A stretch of DNA of 64,000 bases from Cardiocondyla obscurior (GCF_019399895.1 NC_091886.1:2418001-2482000), one strand, 5' to 3'; counted from the first letter of the stretch, positions 41,301 to 51,800 are shown. Translations and numbers: made by a program. Notes: generated from the sequence alone by a model not told the origin.

Positions 41301-44100
41301 TAGTTAATTTCACAGAATCACGTAGAACAAAATTTAAAGTTCCGCGATGTGTGCTTTGTAAAGTATCAAGGTGCGTTCGGTATTGTCACAGGTTGAAGGG
41401 CACAATAAAACCGAGAGGGACGTTCGCGAAAGTGGCAGTAAAGCGATAGCGGGCAATATTTCCAGATACGGTCGACGCGCATTAGTCGAGTGGACTCCTT
41501 TTTTTTTACGGACGTTTTTCGGACAGGCGGGGAACGATAAATTTTCGCAACCCGGACGCTCGCAGGTGCGCTCGTGTGTTTACGCTGGCGGCGGTGGAGG
41601 CGTTAAGATGTAATGACATGCAAAAGAGGGAGTTCCGCGTAAACTTAATGGTCGTACGACACACCAGTCAGCTTGTAATCGGACAAGCATCAAACGCCGA
41701 AGGCACGGCCTACTATTACCGTCGTCTATTACCGTGCCGCGCCGACCAAGTCTCAGCTTTGCGTTCGTTCTAACTGTCGTTCCGCTTTATACTTAAACTG
41801 CAAATAGCGGTACGGATTATCTCAATTTAGTTTGATAATTCATTATTATACGCATACGTACGGGGGGGAGGAAGGGGGAGGAAAAGGATTTAGTGAATAA
41901 ATCGAGCACGATACGGCGAGTTAATACGATCGGGTGCAAGTTCTGCGACGGACTCTTTTAATATTTGGGGCAGAATTATCGACTGTTAGCATTAATAAGT
42001 TCGTAATAACAATATTTGACTTCGTTTGGTATGACGTGGGTGCACCGAAGTGCGGAAAGTCCTTATCGCAAGAGGTACGAAGGAGTCTTTCCTGAAACTT
42101 CGGTTATACTTCCGTCAATGAGTGCATCGCGCCACCGTTATAAACGTAATCGTGAATGTCTTCGCGGAGAAATATCGCGGACAGTACCGAGCCTCACTGG
42201 CGCGCGATAGTTTCAGATCAATTTCGCGGCGCAAAAGTATTTCAAATTTTTCAAGTCTATTATTGGAACGTTCGATATTTCCATGCGTACGTATTCCGAG
42301 GTACCGTAAACTGCAAAGATGAGCTTGCGTGAGCGATATTAATTTAGAAATGGATTAAAAACGTGAACGTAATTTTGAAATATTTATCGAGCGCGATAAA
42401 AAGCTTACGCTGAAATTTCGTCGTGTAACTATTTTTTTTATATTTTTTTTTTGGCACCCACTGCCTCCTCGACGCTCAAGGATTTATCGTTGGTAACGTT
42501 TAGGTCAGCTGGTCTATATTATACGCTCAGGACGCACCTGAATAATGTTCGAAGACGACGGGGGTTGACGTTTGTCGTGGCGGTGCCTAGCGTGCAAGAT
42601 ATCTCCCTTCTCTCTCGGGTCTACCTTTCTCCACGAGGTGCTCATTCCTCCCCCCCCTTGATTTCCCCGTCTGTGTCTATCGTTGTCGCTAAGTTCGCCT
42701 TTTATCCCTCCACCCCTCGCCCCAGCGATACTCATAATTGTCCGAGGAGGCATATCGCTGGCGCGAGGGAGGGTACGAAACCCGGGGACACGAAACTAGT
42801 TATGGCCATTCTTACTCGAGAGAGAAGAGAGACGGAGCGCGTCGAGGCGGGGGGAAGGAGACACCCTCGAGCGAGGGTGAATCGACGACGGGAAAGAAAG
42901 ACAGGGATGGGAAAAAGAGAGGCTACGGTCGTGCCTCACCGAGGACTGAATACTTGAATATTGATTAAGCATGCACATCGCGATTACCGGGAGCAAGTAA
43001 AAGCGCTCTTCTTGCCGGGCCCGCAACCTGCGTGTCTGCGGATATTTATGTGAAGCGGTGCTTCGATGTCCTCTCCCTTCCTCCACCGTGGCTCCCGTGC
43101 CAGTTCTTCGTCCTACCCGCGGGCGCGAGTCCCCGGTCGTCTCGACGGGATAAAAAAGGCCTGCCGGAAGACTCGGAAGATATCCGCCAGCCATGAGACG
43201 TTTAAATGATGAGAGCGCGGATGTACGGAAAGCGTGCACGGTTGCTTGATTTACGATCGGCCCCCGCAGGATTATACCCTTCGATCGCGAGCCACCGCGC
43301 CGCGAGCGAGCGCTGCCCCAGTTCGCCACCGGTGAACGATTAACGGAATAGCGGGAAGCCGTTCCTCAATTTGTTCCTGCTCCTTTTTTTTTTTCACCCG
43401 CCCTCTCCCGCACGACGCACTAGTTTACGCGAACGGAAACGGCGCCGGCAGAACCCGCGGATGCGCACAGCACGGTTCTAACGATACTAAAATTGCTCTC
43501 GACCGTTCATAATACTGCGAAACTACGAAACCAGAATCGCGATTAGGTAGATGCCCCGTACTTGAATCAACCGAGAGCGGATACCTCGATCAACAACCGG
43601 CCTCAACCAAGGCACGGTTATTTGTCGACGCACTGGCCTCGCCGAGAACAGAGCGCTTCAAGTCGTGATTATGAATTGTTCATTTTCAATGGGGAATAAT
43701 TGCGAAATCGGGATAATGACGAAAAATTCAAGTCTCCGCGAGTAAAGCGCGAAGGTTTTGTCGTGCGCGCATATGTACGCCGCCGACTCGTTATGCGCAT
43801 TGTACAAAATCGCGGAAATGATTAGCCCGGTGGCCCCTCCCGAGTTTTTCGCGAAATGCTGCCGTAGATAAATCGTAATTACATATTTTGGGATACTTCG
43901 TACGCTGCATAAAATTATTTTCCGCCATCACGTTCGTTCTTTTTGCGGTAAAAAAAAAAAGAGAGAGAAAAGAAAATAAAAAAAGATTTTTTCTATCAAT
44001 TTTACAAAGAAATGAAGAAGCGCGCGGTGCGCTGTAAATTACAACATGAATACGTGAACCGTAATTATTCGATGCTTCTTCACGCTTTCTGAGGGAGAGG

Positions 44101-44148
44101 CGCGGGAGTATAATTCACAAGCCGATACCACTGAGCTAATTTACCCCC
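44101..44148 (-). other. tRNA-like 5' half (A-box/D-arm), degenerate
   Basis: On the minus strand the sequence GGGGGTAAATTAGCTCAGTG is followed by GTATCGGCT. This resembles the acceptor start, A-box and D-arm of a eukaryotic tRNA. No matching anticodon stem or B-box (GGTTCGA) follows, so it is not a functional tRNA. It could be a remnant of a tRNA-derived SINE or tRNA pseudogene, or a chance match. Confidence 0.3.
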
Positions 44149-44984
44149 GGCCGAACGCGCGCAGCTGTCTAATTAAGCTGGCTTTCGCGCAACAAAGCGC
44201 CGTACGTGTAGCCGCAATCGGGTGGGCTTTACAACACCGGCCGGTATCTGGCGCTTCCACGTTGTTGACCACGATCGTCCTCCACTCGAGCCAGAGGAAG
44301 CTACAGGGGGAAAAAAAGGCCGGGGGATGGTGGCGCGGAACAAGAGAGAAAAAGCTCTCGAGCTTTGAATATTCAGTAGGTACGGTACCGGTGCGCGCCA
44401 CCCTCCCCCCGTCTGACCTTATTTTTCTACCGCGGAAAAACCTCAGCTTCCGTCGCTGCTTAGGGATTCCGTTTCGCCATTCGCGGAAAAGACACGTCGC
44501 CGGAAATTTGCGGGAACGCCCGCGGTAGAACGAGGAACGGAACGATTTGAATTAACGCTGCGGCGTCGGGACGCGTCGATCCCGATAGTTTCAACGGGGT
44601 GGAAACGAATACCGAGGGATGATGGTCCTATCGATCTCTCGGGGTCGGTAGAACAGGTAACTGAGTCTCCCCTGTGCACTTTATATAAACTGATAAGCTA
44701 ACGTTCGTAGGTAAAGCACGCGAGGTGTTCCTATAGTGATAAGGACCGTTCGTTACCTAGCGGTCGGTAAAATCAAAATTTCGCAACGATAAACCGGCTG
44801 ATTGATTCAGCAGTATCTTTTTTTTAGAATTATAGATTTAATTGCGTAAATTTCTGACTCACGCGAATTGGCCCAGCTAGTCATTAGATGACAATTAGGC
44901 TCAATTTTCATTCGAGATTATTTTATTCTGAAATAATAGTATATTTAATTATTACGCGGTGTCGTAAAATAAAATTACAATTAC

Positions 44985-45101
44985 CTGGATAATTGCAGTC
45001 GTGTTCGTCGCTACCGTCTTGGCAATCTTTCACAAAGTTGCATCTCTGTGATTCCAATATGCATCGGTTTACGTCGCACGCGAATTCGCCAGCGCTGCAG
45101 C
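44985..45101 (-). CDS. trol: Perlecan exon h: LDLa module 3
   Basis: Phase 1 at both ends, 39 codons, acceptor atgttttacag, donor CCAG|gtaatt. The peptide CSAGEFACDVNRCILES continues QRCNFVKDCQDGSDEHDC and has the six cysteines and DGSDE box of an LDL-receptor class A repeat. The residue after Cys-4 is Asn rather than Asp. The exon contains no ATG, so it is easily missed in a simple reading-frame search. Its donor starts the 42.2 kb intron; the split codon joins exon i to give Pro-Ala-Cys. Together with exons f and g it forms the start of the perlecan domain II LDLa array. Confidence 0.9.
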
Positions 45102-45682
45102 CTGTAAAACATAAATCGTTAATACTCTAATTTTTTTTGGAATTATTGCAGTACGCTTTCACATTTTTATTATTATTAATATAAGCAAAAATATAAAACA
45201 TTACCTCTTAATTTAAAAAGCATTACAAAAATAGACGTAATCACATTTATATTTTTATTAGCACATTGCATGCATCGATGCGACAAATATCTAAGAATTC
45301 TAACAACATATGTACAATTCTAATTAAAATTTTATATATAACAATACACACGCAATATTGCGAACATACTAAAAAACATCGTATCACAAAGAAAAAGCAC
45401 GTAAGGTACACTCAGCGCGCAAAGAAAATCGAACGTAGAATTAATTAAAAGAACCGGTTCGTTATCTTAACGATTCGCCGATTATTATAATTTTCGCTTT
45501 GCAAAAGAAAAGAATATTAAAAAAATTTTTTACAAATAACAAGAGAAATCGTGCGGTCGCTCGCTTTTCAGTCACGTCGATCTCGGTGTTCGCCAAAAAT
45601 GACGAGTCGGTTCTTTCAAATCGCCGGGCGTGTTACGGTTAATCCCTCGGGCCGAGGATCAACCCTTAGCTCAATTTTGTAC

Positions 45683-45979
45683 CTGGATGCGGGCAATCGA
45701 CTTCGTCGCCACCGTCATCACAGTCCGGGACACCGTCGCACTGCTGCACCGAGCAGATGTAACGACTACCGTCGTGACAGCGTACCGTGTCGTCGGCGCG
45801 GCATTTGTTCGTGGTTGATCTCAACGTCGACTGCTCGTTCTCCCTGTCGATGTCCGGTGCTTCCGGATTTACCTCGGGCTGTGAATTCGAGTCCACCGGG
45901 AAGTACGTGGCACGTGGCGGCACGGTCGAGTACTCGAAATCTGTCGTTTCGTTTATCAGCGTGGTTTCAGTGTCGGCGG
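45683..45979 (-). CDS. trol: Perlecan exon g: long acidic linker plus LDLa module 2
   Basis: The donor CCAG|gtaca is in phase 1. The chosen acceptor (atcggag) is phase 1, lies about 22 nt after a perfect branch-site sequence tactaat, and gives a 3n exon of 99 codons. It is unusual in having seven A instead of a pyrimidine tract. A second phase-1 acceptor (gaaacgacag, about 36 nt further in) would shorten the linker by 12 codons. The linker is rich in Thr, Glu, Asp and Pro, with a sequon (NET). The module KCRADDTVRCHDGSRYIC continues SVQQCDGVPDCDDGGDEVDC: six cysteines, with GGDE in place of the usual GSDE. The start is less certain than the end. Confidence 0.82.
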
Positions 45980-46518
45980 CTCCGATTTTTTTACACGCGT
46001 AATTAGTAAAGCGCCGCGAATCAGGCGAATTATGAAATGGAAGGGAACGACAATAGAGTTATCAGCCAACGTTTACCCCTGGGATTATTTTTCGTATTTG
46101 TTAGATTAAATTTTAGTTTTGTATTTTTTTTTTTTCTTTTAAATAATGTATAAACACGTTCTTTTTTTTAATTATTATTACATAAATTAAATTCGGAAAC
46201 AAATTCGTGATTAACTAAATTATTTAAGCGGGGTTAAAAACTCTGGAAACTGTTAATGCGAAATGAACGGTAATGAAGATAGAAATAAAGATGATAGACG
46301 GAAAATCTATAATAGAACACGCGCCATACCAGCTGGTATCTCCACGAAAAATTTATGAGGAATATTCAAAGCTATTTCGAAGTGTACATAAGTAAAAGTA
46401 GTATTTTTCGTTGTGTTATAAATTAGCACAATTAAAGGGTTAAGATAAAAAGCTGGTCGCGCAATCTGCGACAGAGCTATGCTTATTTATGTTACAACGT
46501 ACCGTACATTTTTTACAT

Positions 46519-46537
46519 AACGTCACGTCGTGACGTT
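46519..46537. promoter_or_regulatory. Palindrome with twin TGACGT half-sites
   Basis: AACGTCACG and CGTGACGTT are exact inverted copies around one central T. Each arm contains a CRE/bZIP-like TGACGT core. It lies in the perlecan intron between exons f and g, so it could be an intronic enhancer site; binding is not shown. Confidence 0.5.
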
Positions 46538-46664
46538 CGTTAGTCAGGAGAGGAGAGTTAAGATGCGAATGTCGTCGGGTGGGCGTTATGAACAGCGGTT
46601 TAACTTTATGTACAACTTACGATCCTGGGAGGAAATCAGGCATCGGGAATTTCCGCGTACTTAC

Positions 46665-46829
46665 CGTCGCGTGTTCTGTTAAACGAGTCTTGCGGACAGT
46701 CGGCCTCGTCGGAGCCGTCGTTGCATTGCAACACGCCGTCACAGCGGGATTCTAGAGGCACGCATTCGCCGCTTCTGCAGGATAATTCGGCTGTCTGATC
46801 GCATTCCGGCTGAGCGTCTTTCTCTCCGG
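46665..46829 (-). CDS. trol: Perlecan exon f: LDLa module 1
   Basis: Phase 1 at both ends, 55 codons. Donor GACG|gtaagt is strong; the acceptor gcgagcgcag is weaker but is the only nearby one in phase. The module ECDQTAELSCRSGECVPLES continues RCDGVLQCNDGSDEADC: six cysteines with the SDE calcium box, a full LDL-receptor class A repeat. The position just before Cys-5, usually Asp, is Gln here (VLQC), so one calcium ligand may be missing. A C-terminal tail carries an NRT sequon and leads to exon g. In-frame read-through of the donor meets TGA within ten codons, which supports the splice. Confidence 0.9.
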
Positions 46830-47461
46830 CTGCGCTCGCATGTCGCGCGTTGTGTGCATTCAATGTGTCGAGAGTAGGCGGAATAAGCGAATCGTGGCGC
46901 CGGTTGATGTTTATTTGAAAGAGGAGCAGGGTTTGAAAAAAAGAAAAAAAAATGAAAATAACGAATGAGGCAAATAAAAATTTAACCGAGGAGGATATTA
47001 AAATTAAGGTAATATAAAAAATTAATAGTTCAAATAATAGTCAACTTGACAAGAAGCGAATAATTAACGTAGACGGATTTAAATAATTAATGATCGTGAA
47101 AATTTCGAGCAAAGCCCGCAATTGAAAGCGGAGAAGATTGCATTCCACGTGCACTATTTGCTCGCGTAAACGTTTCTAACGATCTAAACAGGACGAATTT
47201 CTGCGTGCCACCGAAATGATCGGTTTCAGTTTCCAACGGCGTATATATATAATTTCTTTCGCGCATAGATATTAATCTTCTTCGTTGAGCAGTCAACTGT
47301 TCGATATTCGCCCAGGTTTTCGCATTTCCTGTATTCCCGACTTTCGCAAGCTCGCGGCATCATGGAAAGCCGAACGAATTACGAAGTTTGGTTTCTAAAG
47401 CTCCAACGTGAAATCGATCATTTCCATGTCGTTAGACGGTAGCCGCCTAAGATGGAAATAC

Positions 47462-47622
47462 CTTGGAATATCCTGAATGTAAATCCCTCCGGACCTACTT
47501 GGATGCTGCCCAAGGAATGATACTGCAGCTGTTGCTCTAGGATGGCACGCACCTCGAGCTCGTCCGTGAACGTCGAACCAATGTCTAGGGTAACTTGCGA
47601 CGTAAACGCGTCGGACGTTGGC
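47462..47622 (-). CDS. trol: Perlecan exon e: SEA domain, C-terminal half
   Basis: Acceptor cgttttcag; the first base completes a Ser codon with exon d. Donor CAAG|gtattt leaves phase 1. It encodes SPTSDAFTSQVTLDIGS, then ELEVRAILEQQLQ and IQVGPEGFTFRIFQ, which matches the second half of a SEA fold: beta strand, helix and final strand. The GSVVV motif of self-cleaving SEA domains is replaced by TSQVTLD, so autoproteolysis is not expected (inference). After this exon every identified exon is phase 1 at both ends, the normal layout of shuffled LDLa modules. Confidence 0.9.
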
Positions 47623-47697
47623 CTGAAAACGAAATTCGTACCGTCAGATCGAAACGCGGCGTCGCGAATTAAAAGGAAAACGAGGCGACGCGCTTAC

Positions 47698-47866
47698 GAT
47701 ATTTTAACGACGCTGGCGAAGTGATCGTATCCTGGTATGTGACGATTGTACAGATTCTGGATGGCGTGTGTGAGATTGCCGCTCAACTCGCGGTACTCGA
47801 GACTGCTTCTGTCGGAGTATTCTCGTCGGTAGGGCTCGCCAACGGTCAATGTTACTCGATAAAATC
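47698..47866 (-). CDS. trol: Perlecan exon d: SEA domain, N-terminal half
   Basis: Acceptor cttttccag, phase 1; donor ATATC|gtaagc, phase 2. It encodes FYRVTLTVGEPYRREY, then SSLEYRELSGNLTHAIQNLY and GYDHFASVVKI. This is the first beta strand and first helix of a SEA (sperm protein, enterokinase, agrin) module, with the typical L..AI..LY helix pattern. One sequon (NLT) lies in the helix, a common SEA position. The SEA module directly following a GAG segment and preceding LDLa repeats is the perlecan domain I/II layout. The exon has no ATG near its start and is recognised by splice sites and homology pattern. The intron to the second half of SEA is only 75 bp. Confidence 0.9.
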
Positions 47867-47985
47867 CTGGAAAAGAAACGTTTATTAATACAATATCCTC
47901 AAAAAAAAAAAAAAAATTAATTTTTATTATTTCATAAAAAAAAATTTTTAATTAATAAAATCGCTGTTAAAAATTTGAGACTTAC

Positions 47986-48154
47986 GTGCTTTGCCGTCAG
48001 TGTTGCGAGGTTGATTTCCCGCGTTCGGGTGATAATCTACTTCACCTGCACTGCCTTCGATCTCTCCCGAGCCAGCTAGATCTTCGTCGTCGGAATTTCC
48101 GTACGTTATCGGTATCCTTTGGCTCTCCGCGTGATTATTAATTTCATTTTCAAG
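47986..48154 (-). CDS. trol: Perlecan exon c: SG glycosaminoglycan-attachment segment
   Basis: The acceptor tgtcttcacag is in phase 0 and the donor GCAC|gtaagt is in phase 1. The exon encodes about 56 residues starting LENEINNHAESQRIP. The key feature is an acidic block with a Ser-Gly dipeptide, DDEDLAGSGEIEG, followed by SAGEVDY. Ser-Gly flanked by Asp/Glu is the usual xylosyltransferase acceptor context for heparan or chondroitin sulfate. Vertebrate perlecan has three SGD triplets in the equivalent place just before SEA. Here only one true SG is visible, so the number of chains at this end may be lower. The last base joins exon d to make Arg, giving GKAR-FYRVTL at the start of SEA. Confidence 0.88.
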
Positions 48155-48320
48155 CTGTGAAGACAATGGTTTCGATATAAAATTATTTGGATGATAGGTG
48201 AATGTCATTGAATAGAATATTAAAAATTGCAAATATTTAAATTGTTTAATGTCTTTACAATTATCTTATTGGGGATTTTTTATTAAATTATGTTAATCGT
48301 ATATTATCGATGTTTCGTAC

Positions 48321-48499
48321 CTCATCGTCTGCTTCGTCATTATCCTCGTCTTTTTCGAGAGTCAATCTTTCGATACCACCAATACTCGTTTCGGCACTCG
48401 GCACTTCAGGCTGATCGAGAGTAAAATTTCTTTCTCCGTCGTTCAAGATGACGGATTTGTCAATATGTTGATTTTGGGTCTCTCCATCTTCTTTTTGGC
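48321..48499 (-). CDS. trol: Perlecan exon b: acidic linker before SEA
   Basis: Phase-1 acceptor after a 12-T tract (ttgatag) and a phase-0 donor (GATGAG then gtacga). It encodes about 60 residues beginning GQKEDGETQNQH. The peptide is strongly acidic at the end (EKDEDNDEADDE) and contains one N-glycosylation sequon (NFT). No folded domain is recognised. It is probably an extended, secreted linker lying N-terminal to the SEA module, where perlecans carry glycosaminoglycan. The exon is neither 3n in length nor symmetric in phase, so skipping it alone would shift the frame. Introns on both sides are short (136 and 166 bp) and AT-rich. Confidence 0.82.
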
Positions 48500-48635
48500 C
48501 TATCAAAAAAAAAAAAAGGCGATAATTAAGAGAATTATATAATGAAACAAATATTGAAGTAGCAAGCAATAATTCTAAAAATAGAATAATTATATAATTT
48601 TATTTAACTTTACGTTGTAAAGAGAAAATTAATAC

Positions 48636-48801
48636 CTGACGGCGTTGGCGTCGACGTAGTCGTAGTCGTAGATGACAAAGTGAAAAAGTCCCGAAATCCT
48701 CTCTTTATCCTATGAAAGAGAGAATTGTCCTGACGCGTTTCGATTAGTGGCGCTTGTACGGCGGTCTGCTTGCCCTCCGGATCGAAGATTAAATCGTCAT
48801 C
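48636..48801 (-). CDS. trol: Perlecan exon a: N-terminal acidic/mucin-like segment
   Basis: First perlecan coding exon found in the window; it opens in phase 0 after a good acceptor (ctttttcag) and closes in phase 1 before gtatt. It encodes about 55 residues starting DDDLIFDPEGKQ, so the initiator Met and signal peptide must lie in an exon further upstream. Seen in the sequence: an acidic start, a basic HRIKRGFRDFF stretch containing R-X-K-R, which fits the furin consensus, and a Ser/Thr/Pro tail (SSTTTTTSTPTPSG) suited to O-glycosylation. The perlecan assignment rests on phase-perfect joining to the downstream SEA and LDLa exons; this exon alone has no diagnostic domain. Its end joins exon b to form a Gly codon. 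Intron to exon b is 136 bp. Confidence 0.82.
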
Positions 48802-51800
48802 CTGAAAAAGCGCAAAAAATTGTAAATTATAAATGTTTACCAAGAACCGACAATATTAAAATCTAACGTAAGCCCTCGAATTAATTTACGAGATTTAATT
48901 AAATTACCAAAATATGCAGGCGAGAAATGCGCACGTGCGTTTAAATCTTTTTACGATACGTAAAACTCGAAAATCCCGGCTGTCTTGTATTTCAAGCAAT
49001 GCTCGCGGATGCTCTCTGCGTTTGTTAGAATTTTTATTTTTTTATTTTTATTTCTTCCTCTTTTTTTATTTTTTATTTTTTTTGCCACTTATGACAAATG
49101 CATAAGTCACTATCTCATCGGGACGGTCGAGTACCTGCCACCGGATAACCACATGTGGCCGCACGCGCTTACGAGCGCAGCGGCGGCACGTACGTGTGAA
49201 AGGCCATCGAGCGTGTATATCACCAAGTATCCTCACGTGTCTCTCATAAAGAACCAATTCTCACCTAAACACACGATATAAATTCAGGATCGTCGGGCCA
49301 TTCTACCGGCAGCGGCGCGTCGTGATTCCGTAAAAACCGCGCGACCGGCAAACTGCCCACGATACGCGGGTCAATGACGTCGCTCGTGTGGGATGAAAAT
49401 GGAGAACCGGCGTACCGCGCGGATATAAGCCGCAGGAGCCAACCGGAATAACGTATCGTTATGGGCGATTCCTGACGATCCTGGGGTACCTACAACTCGG
49501 CCGGTTATGCAAGCGCGCCGCCGTTACGGCATAAGTATGAATAATACACGCATATTGGTGTTGGGGAGAGGATCCTGCGCGAGCTTCTTATATACGAATG
49601 AATGTAAGGCAACGATCAATTAACGAACAATTATATTAATTCGCGTTGTAAGTAGAAACTTTAATTATTTCATTTTCACATTCGCACCTCGCTCAGAATC
49701 TTCCAACCAATGAAGTTAACGAGGCGACCGTTTTCCCTCAAAATTATCTAATCCTCGAAATTACGACTGATTATAATTAATTATTTATTCAACTTATTTA
49801 ATTTTCTTATGCAAGAAATTTGGTCGACTTAAATCTTCCGTGAAAAATTCATTTATCTAAAAAAGCAAAAGCCTGAGAGTTAATTTCTCATTCTAACGTA
49901 ACGAGATATTAAAATCCATGGGTATCGAAATATGTCAGCGTCGTTTTCGTTTCGACTTTCTGCAGACAAAGAGAACAGGTGTCTCATTTCTGGCGGCGAC
50001 GTGTATACGCGCGCGCGCAAAGTGCACAGCACCGCAATGTGCGAGCGGAAACGTCGTGTCTTTTTTCATGGGCGGCGAGATAGGAGCCTCGTGCACCGGT
50101 AATGAAGCTTAAATCGCGCCGGAGACGAGACGTATTATTACGGTGGCGCATTTTGTACGCCACGCCGGGCGTCATACAAAGATTCGCGTGCAGCATCCGA
50201 TGGTCGCGCGCGTGCCTACACGCGAGCCGCATTCTCCCGTGCGTATAATACGCGCGGACGTCGTCAAAATGCGAGGTGCCGAGTCCGCGGCGCTTACGCG
50301 TTACGTAACTTTGAACTCGGGGGGATTTTAACGAGGCTAACGACACGTTGGCGTGTTTATTAATTCGCGTTCGGGACGGCATAAACGCTCGAGGCAACCG
50401 CACGCATTCGCGAGGCGGCCTACTGCCATTTCTTCGGTGATGAAAATTGTCATCTCGTAAAGCAAACGGTACGGCGCCTGACATCTTTATTGCCGGGTTT
50501 CGGTATCAATTATTTTATCGCTTCGCGTAAACAGCCCCGGTATGCGTTTCTCTCGCGCGGCGAGTCAAGAAACGCGCCAACGCCCGATGCGTTTGTTATT
50601 TCGAAATTGCGGAAGTCCGGGCTTAGCGGGACGCTGATAAAACGCACTGCGAGGGACCATTTTAGATCGTGATAACGACCACGATGCGCGGCACATCCTG
50701 TCGGAACAGCTGGATACGTTGTTCGCACGCAAGCAGCGCGATTTTATTATGAACAATTACGCTCGCTCGCCTCGACTATCTTTTAAGTGGCAGACGGTCG
50801 TTATTTCCCTCGCTATTGATTATCAATGAGTATAGATTTCATAATTAAAAAAGATTGCTAGAGGGGAGCGAAATATTCCCGCATCTTGGGCACTCTTAAC
50901 GATAGTAATCAATGAAACCGACTTCAATCGTCAAAGCATCGGATGTTTTTTTCATTATTTACAGAATTAATTAATTTAAATACATTAAAGCTCGTTACTA
51001 CGTTTTTTTTTTCTACACGACTCGAATGAATCTAATAATATACTTTTTTGCATTGTATTATGTTTAATTGCGATACCGCGAATTCTCCGCATTGAGCGCG
51101 CGAGTTCGTTGTGCGGTTGCGAAACGCTAATGAGAATATAAAATCGAGGTTGGACGTCATAATAGAGCTGTTTGCGGAAAAAAAAAAAAATAAAGAGTCT
51201 GCGAGGGAAGATCAAAAGGGGAGGGAAGGGGGGGAGAGACGCGAAGCATCGGGTGCACCCCGAGACGCGGAACTTTGTTATTCTGGGCAAGTTTTACACG
51301 GGATTCCGTAGCTAAGTCCACTCTATGATCCTTTCACGGCAACTACGTGCTCATACTTCGACAAAACACCGCCCCTATAGTCCGAAATCCTTAAAATGCA
51401 TGGGAAATACGTGTTGCCGCAGGTTAAGTAGACCTAGGAAATTCGTCCTGCGTCGAACGGGACCCGGGGAACTTTGGTGGGCTTTAGGTCGGCCAAAGTT
51501 GCCGGAGACGCGACGGAGATGTGAGATACTCCGGCCCGACCTTCTCATTTTCATTTTTTTTTTTTTTTCCTGCTCCCCCTACTTCCCTTTCCCTCTTAAT
51601 CAGTCTCGTCTCACCTTGGGCGATTCGAATAACGCAACGAAAGGTATGACTCGGCGGGACGAGGCGCATTTCGCAATTACGCAAAAAACTTTCGTTACCA
51701 TATATGCGGCCGGTTCAAACCGAGGAGTAGAAGATGCGGAGCGCCGTATGACTATACAAGGCAATGCGCAGGAGGAAACGTAGAGATCGGTAACAAGCGC

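Larger units (their letters stand above)
2796..44984 (-). other. Giant perlecan intron (42,189 bp)
   Basis: This interval separates LDLa module 3 from module 4 and begins with gtaatt and ends with cgcag on the minus strand. No further LDLa exon was found in it when the reverse complement of the DGSDE box was looked for by eye. It is mostly CpG-rich unique-looking DNA with frequent poly-A/T runs and microsatellites, plus the plus-strand candidate exons and hairpin near 26.3-27.2 kb listed separately. The reading frames longer than 100 codons in it are compositionally biased, contain homopolymer-encoded Phe/Lys runs and show no family motif. Confidence 0.75.

Noticed and set aside
41316..41613. 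Plus-strand acceptor-like sites with open frames (NHVEQNLKFRDVCFVKYQG and a following frame)
   Set aside because: The two acceptors are too close for an intron between them, the donors are weak (gtgcgt), and one frame includes homopolymer Phe codons.
42451..43329. Long overlapping open frames on both strands (168 and 177 codons)
   Set aside because: They overlap each other in antisense, are Arg/Ser/Pro-rich as expected from GC-rich CpG DNA, and show no domain, start context or splice structure.
45551..46006. 151-codon plus-strand open frame
   Set aside because: It is the antisense shadow of perlecan exon g, whose minus-strand frame has a clear LDLa module and matched splice phases.
49265..49489. 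74-codon minus-strand open stretch reading DVIDPRIVGSLPVARFLRNH
   Set aside because: It looks protein-like, but it has no start codon or good acceptor and ends in TAG exactly at a donor-like site, so it cannot feed perlecan exon a in frame.
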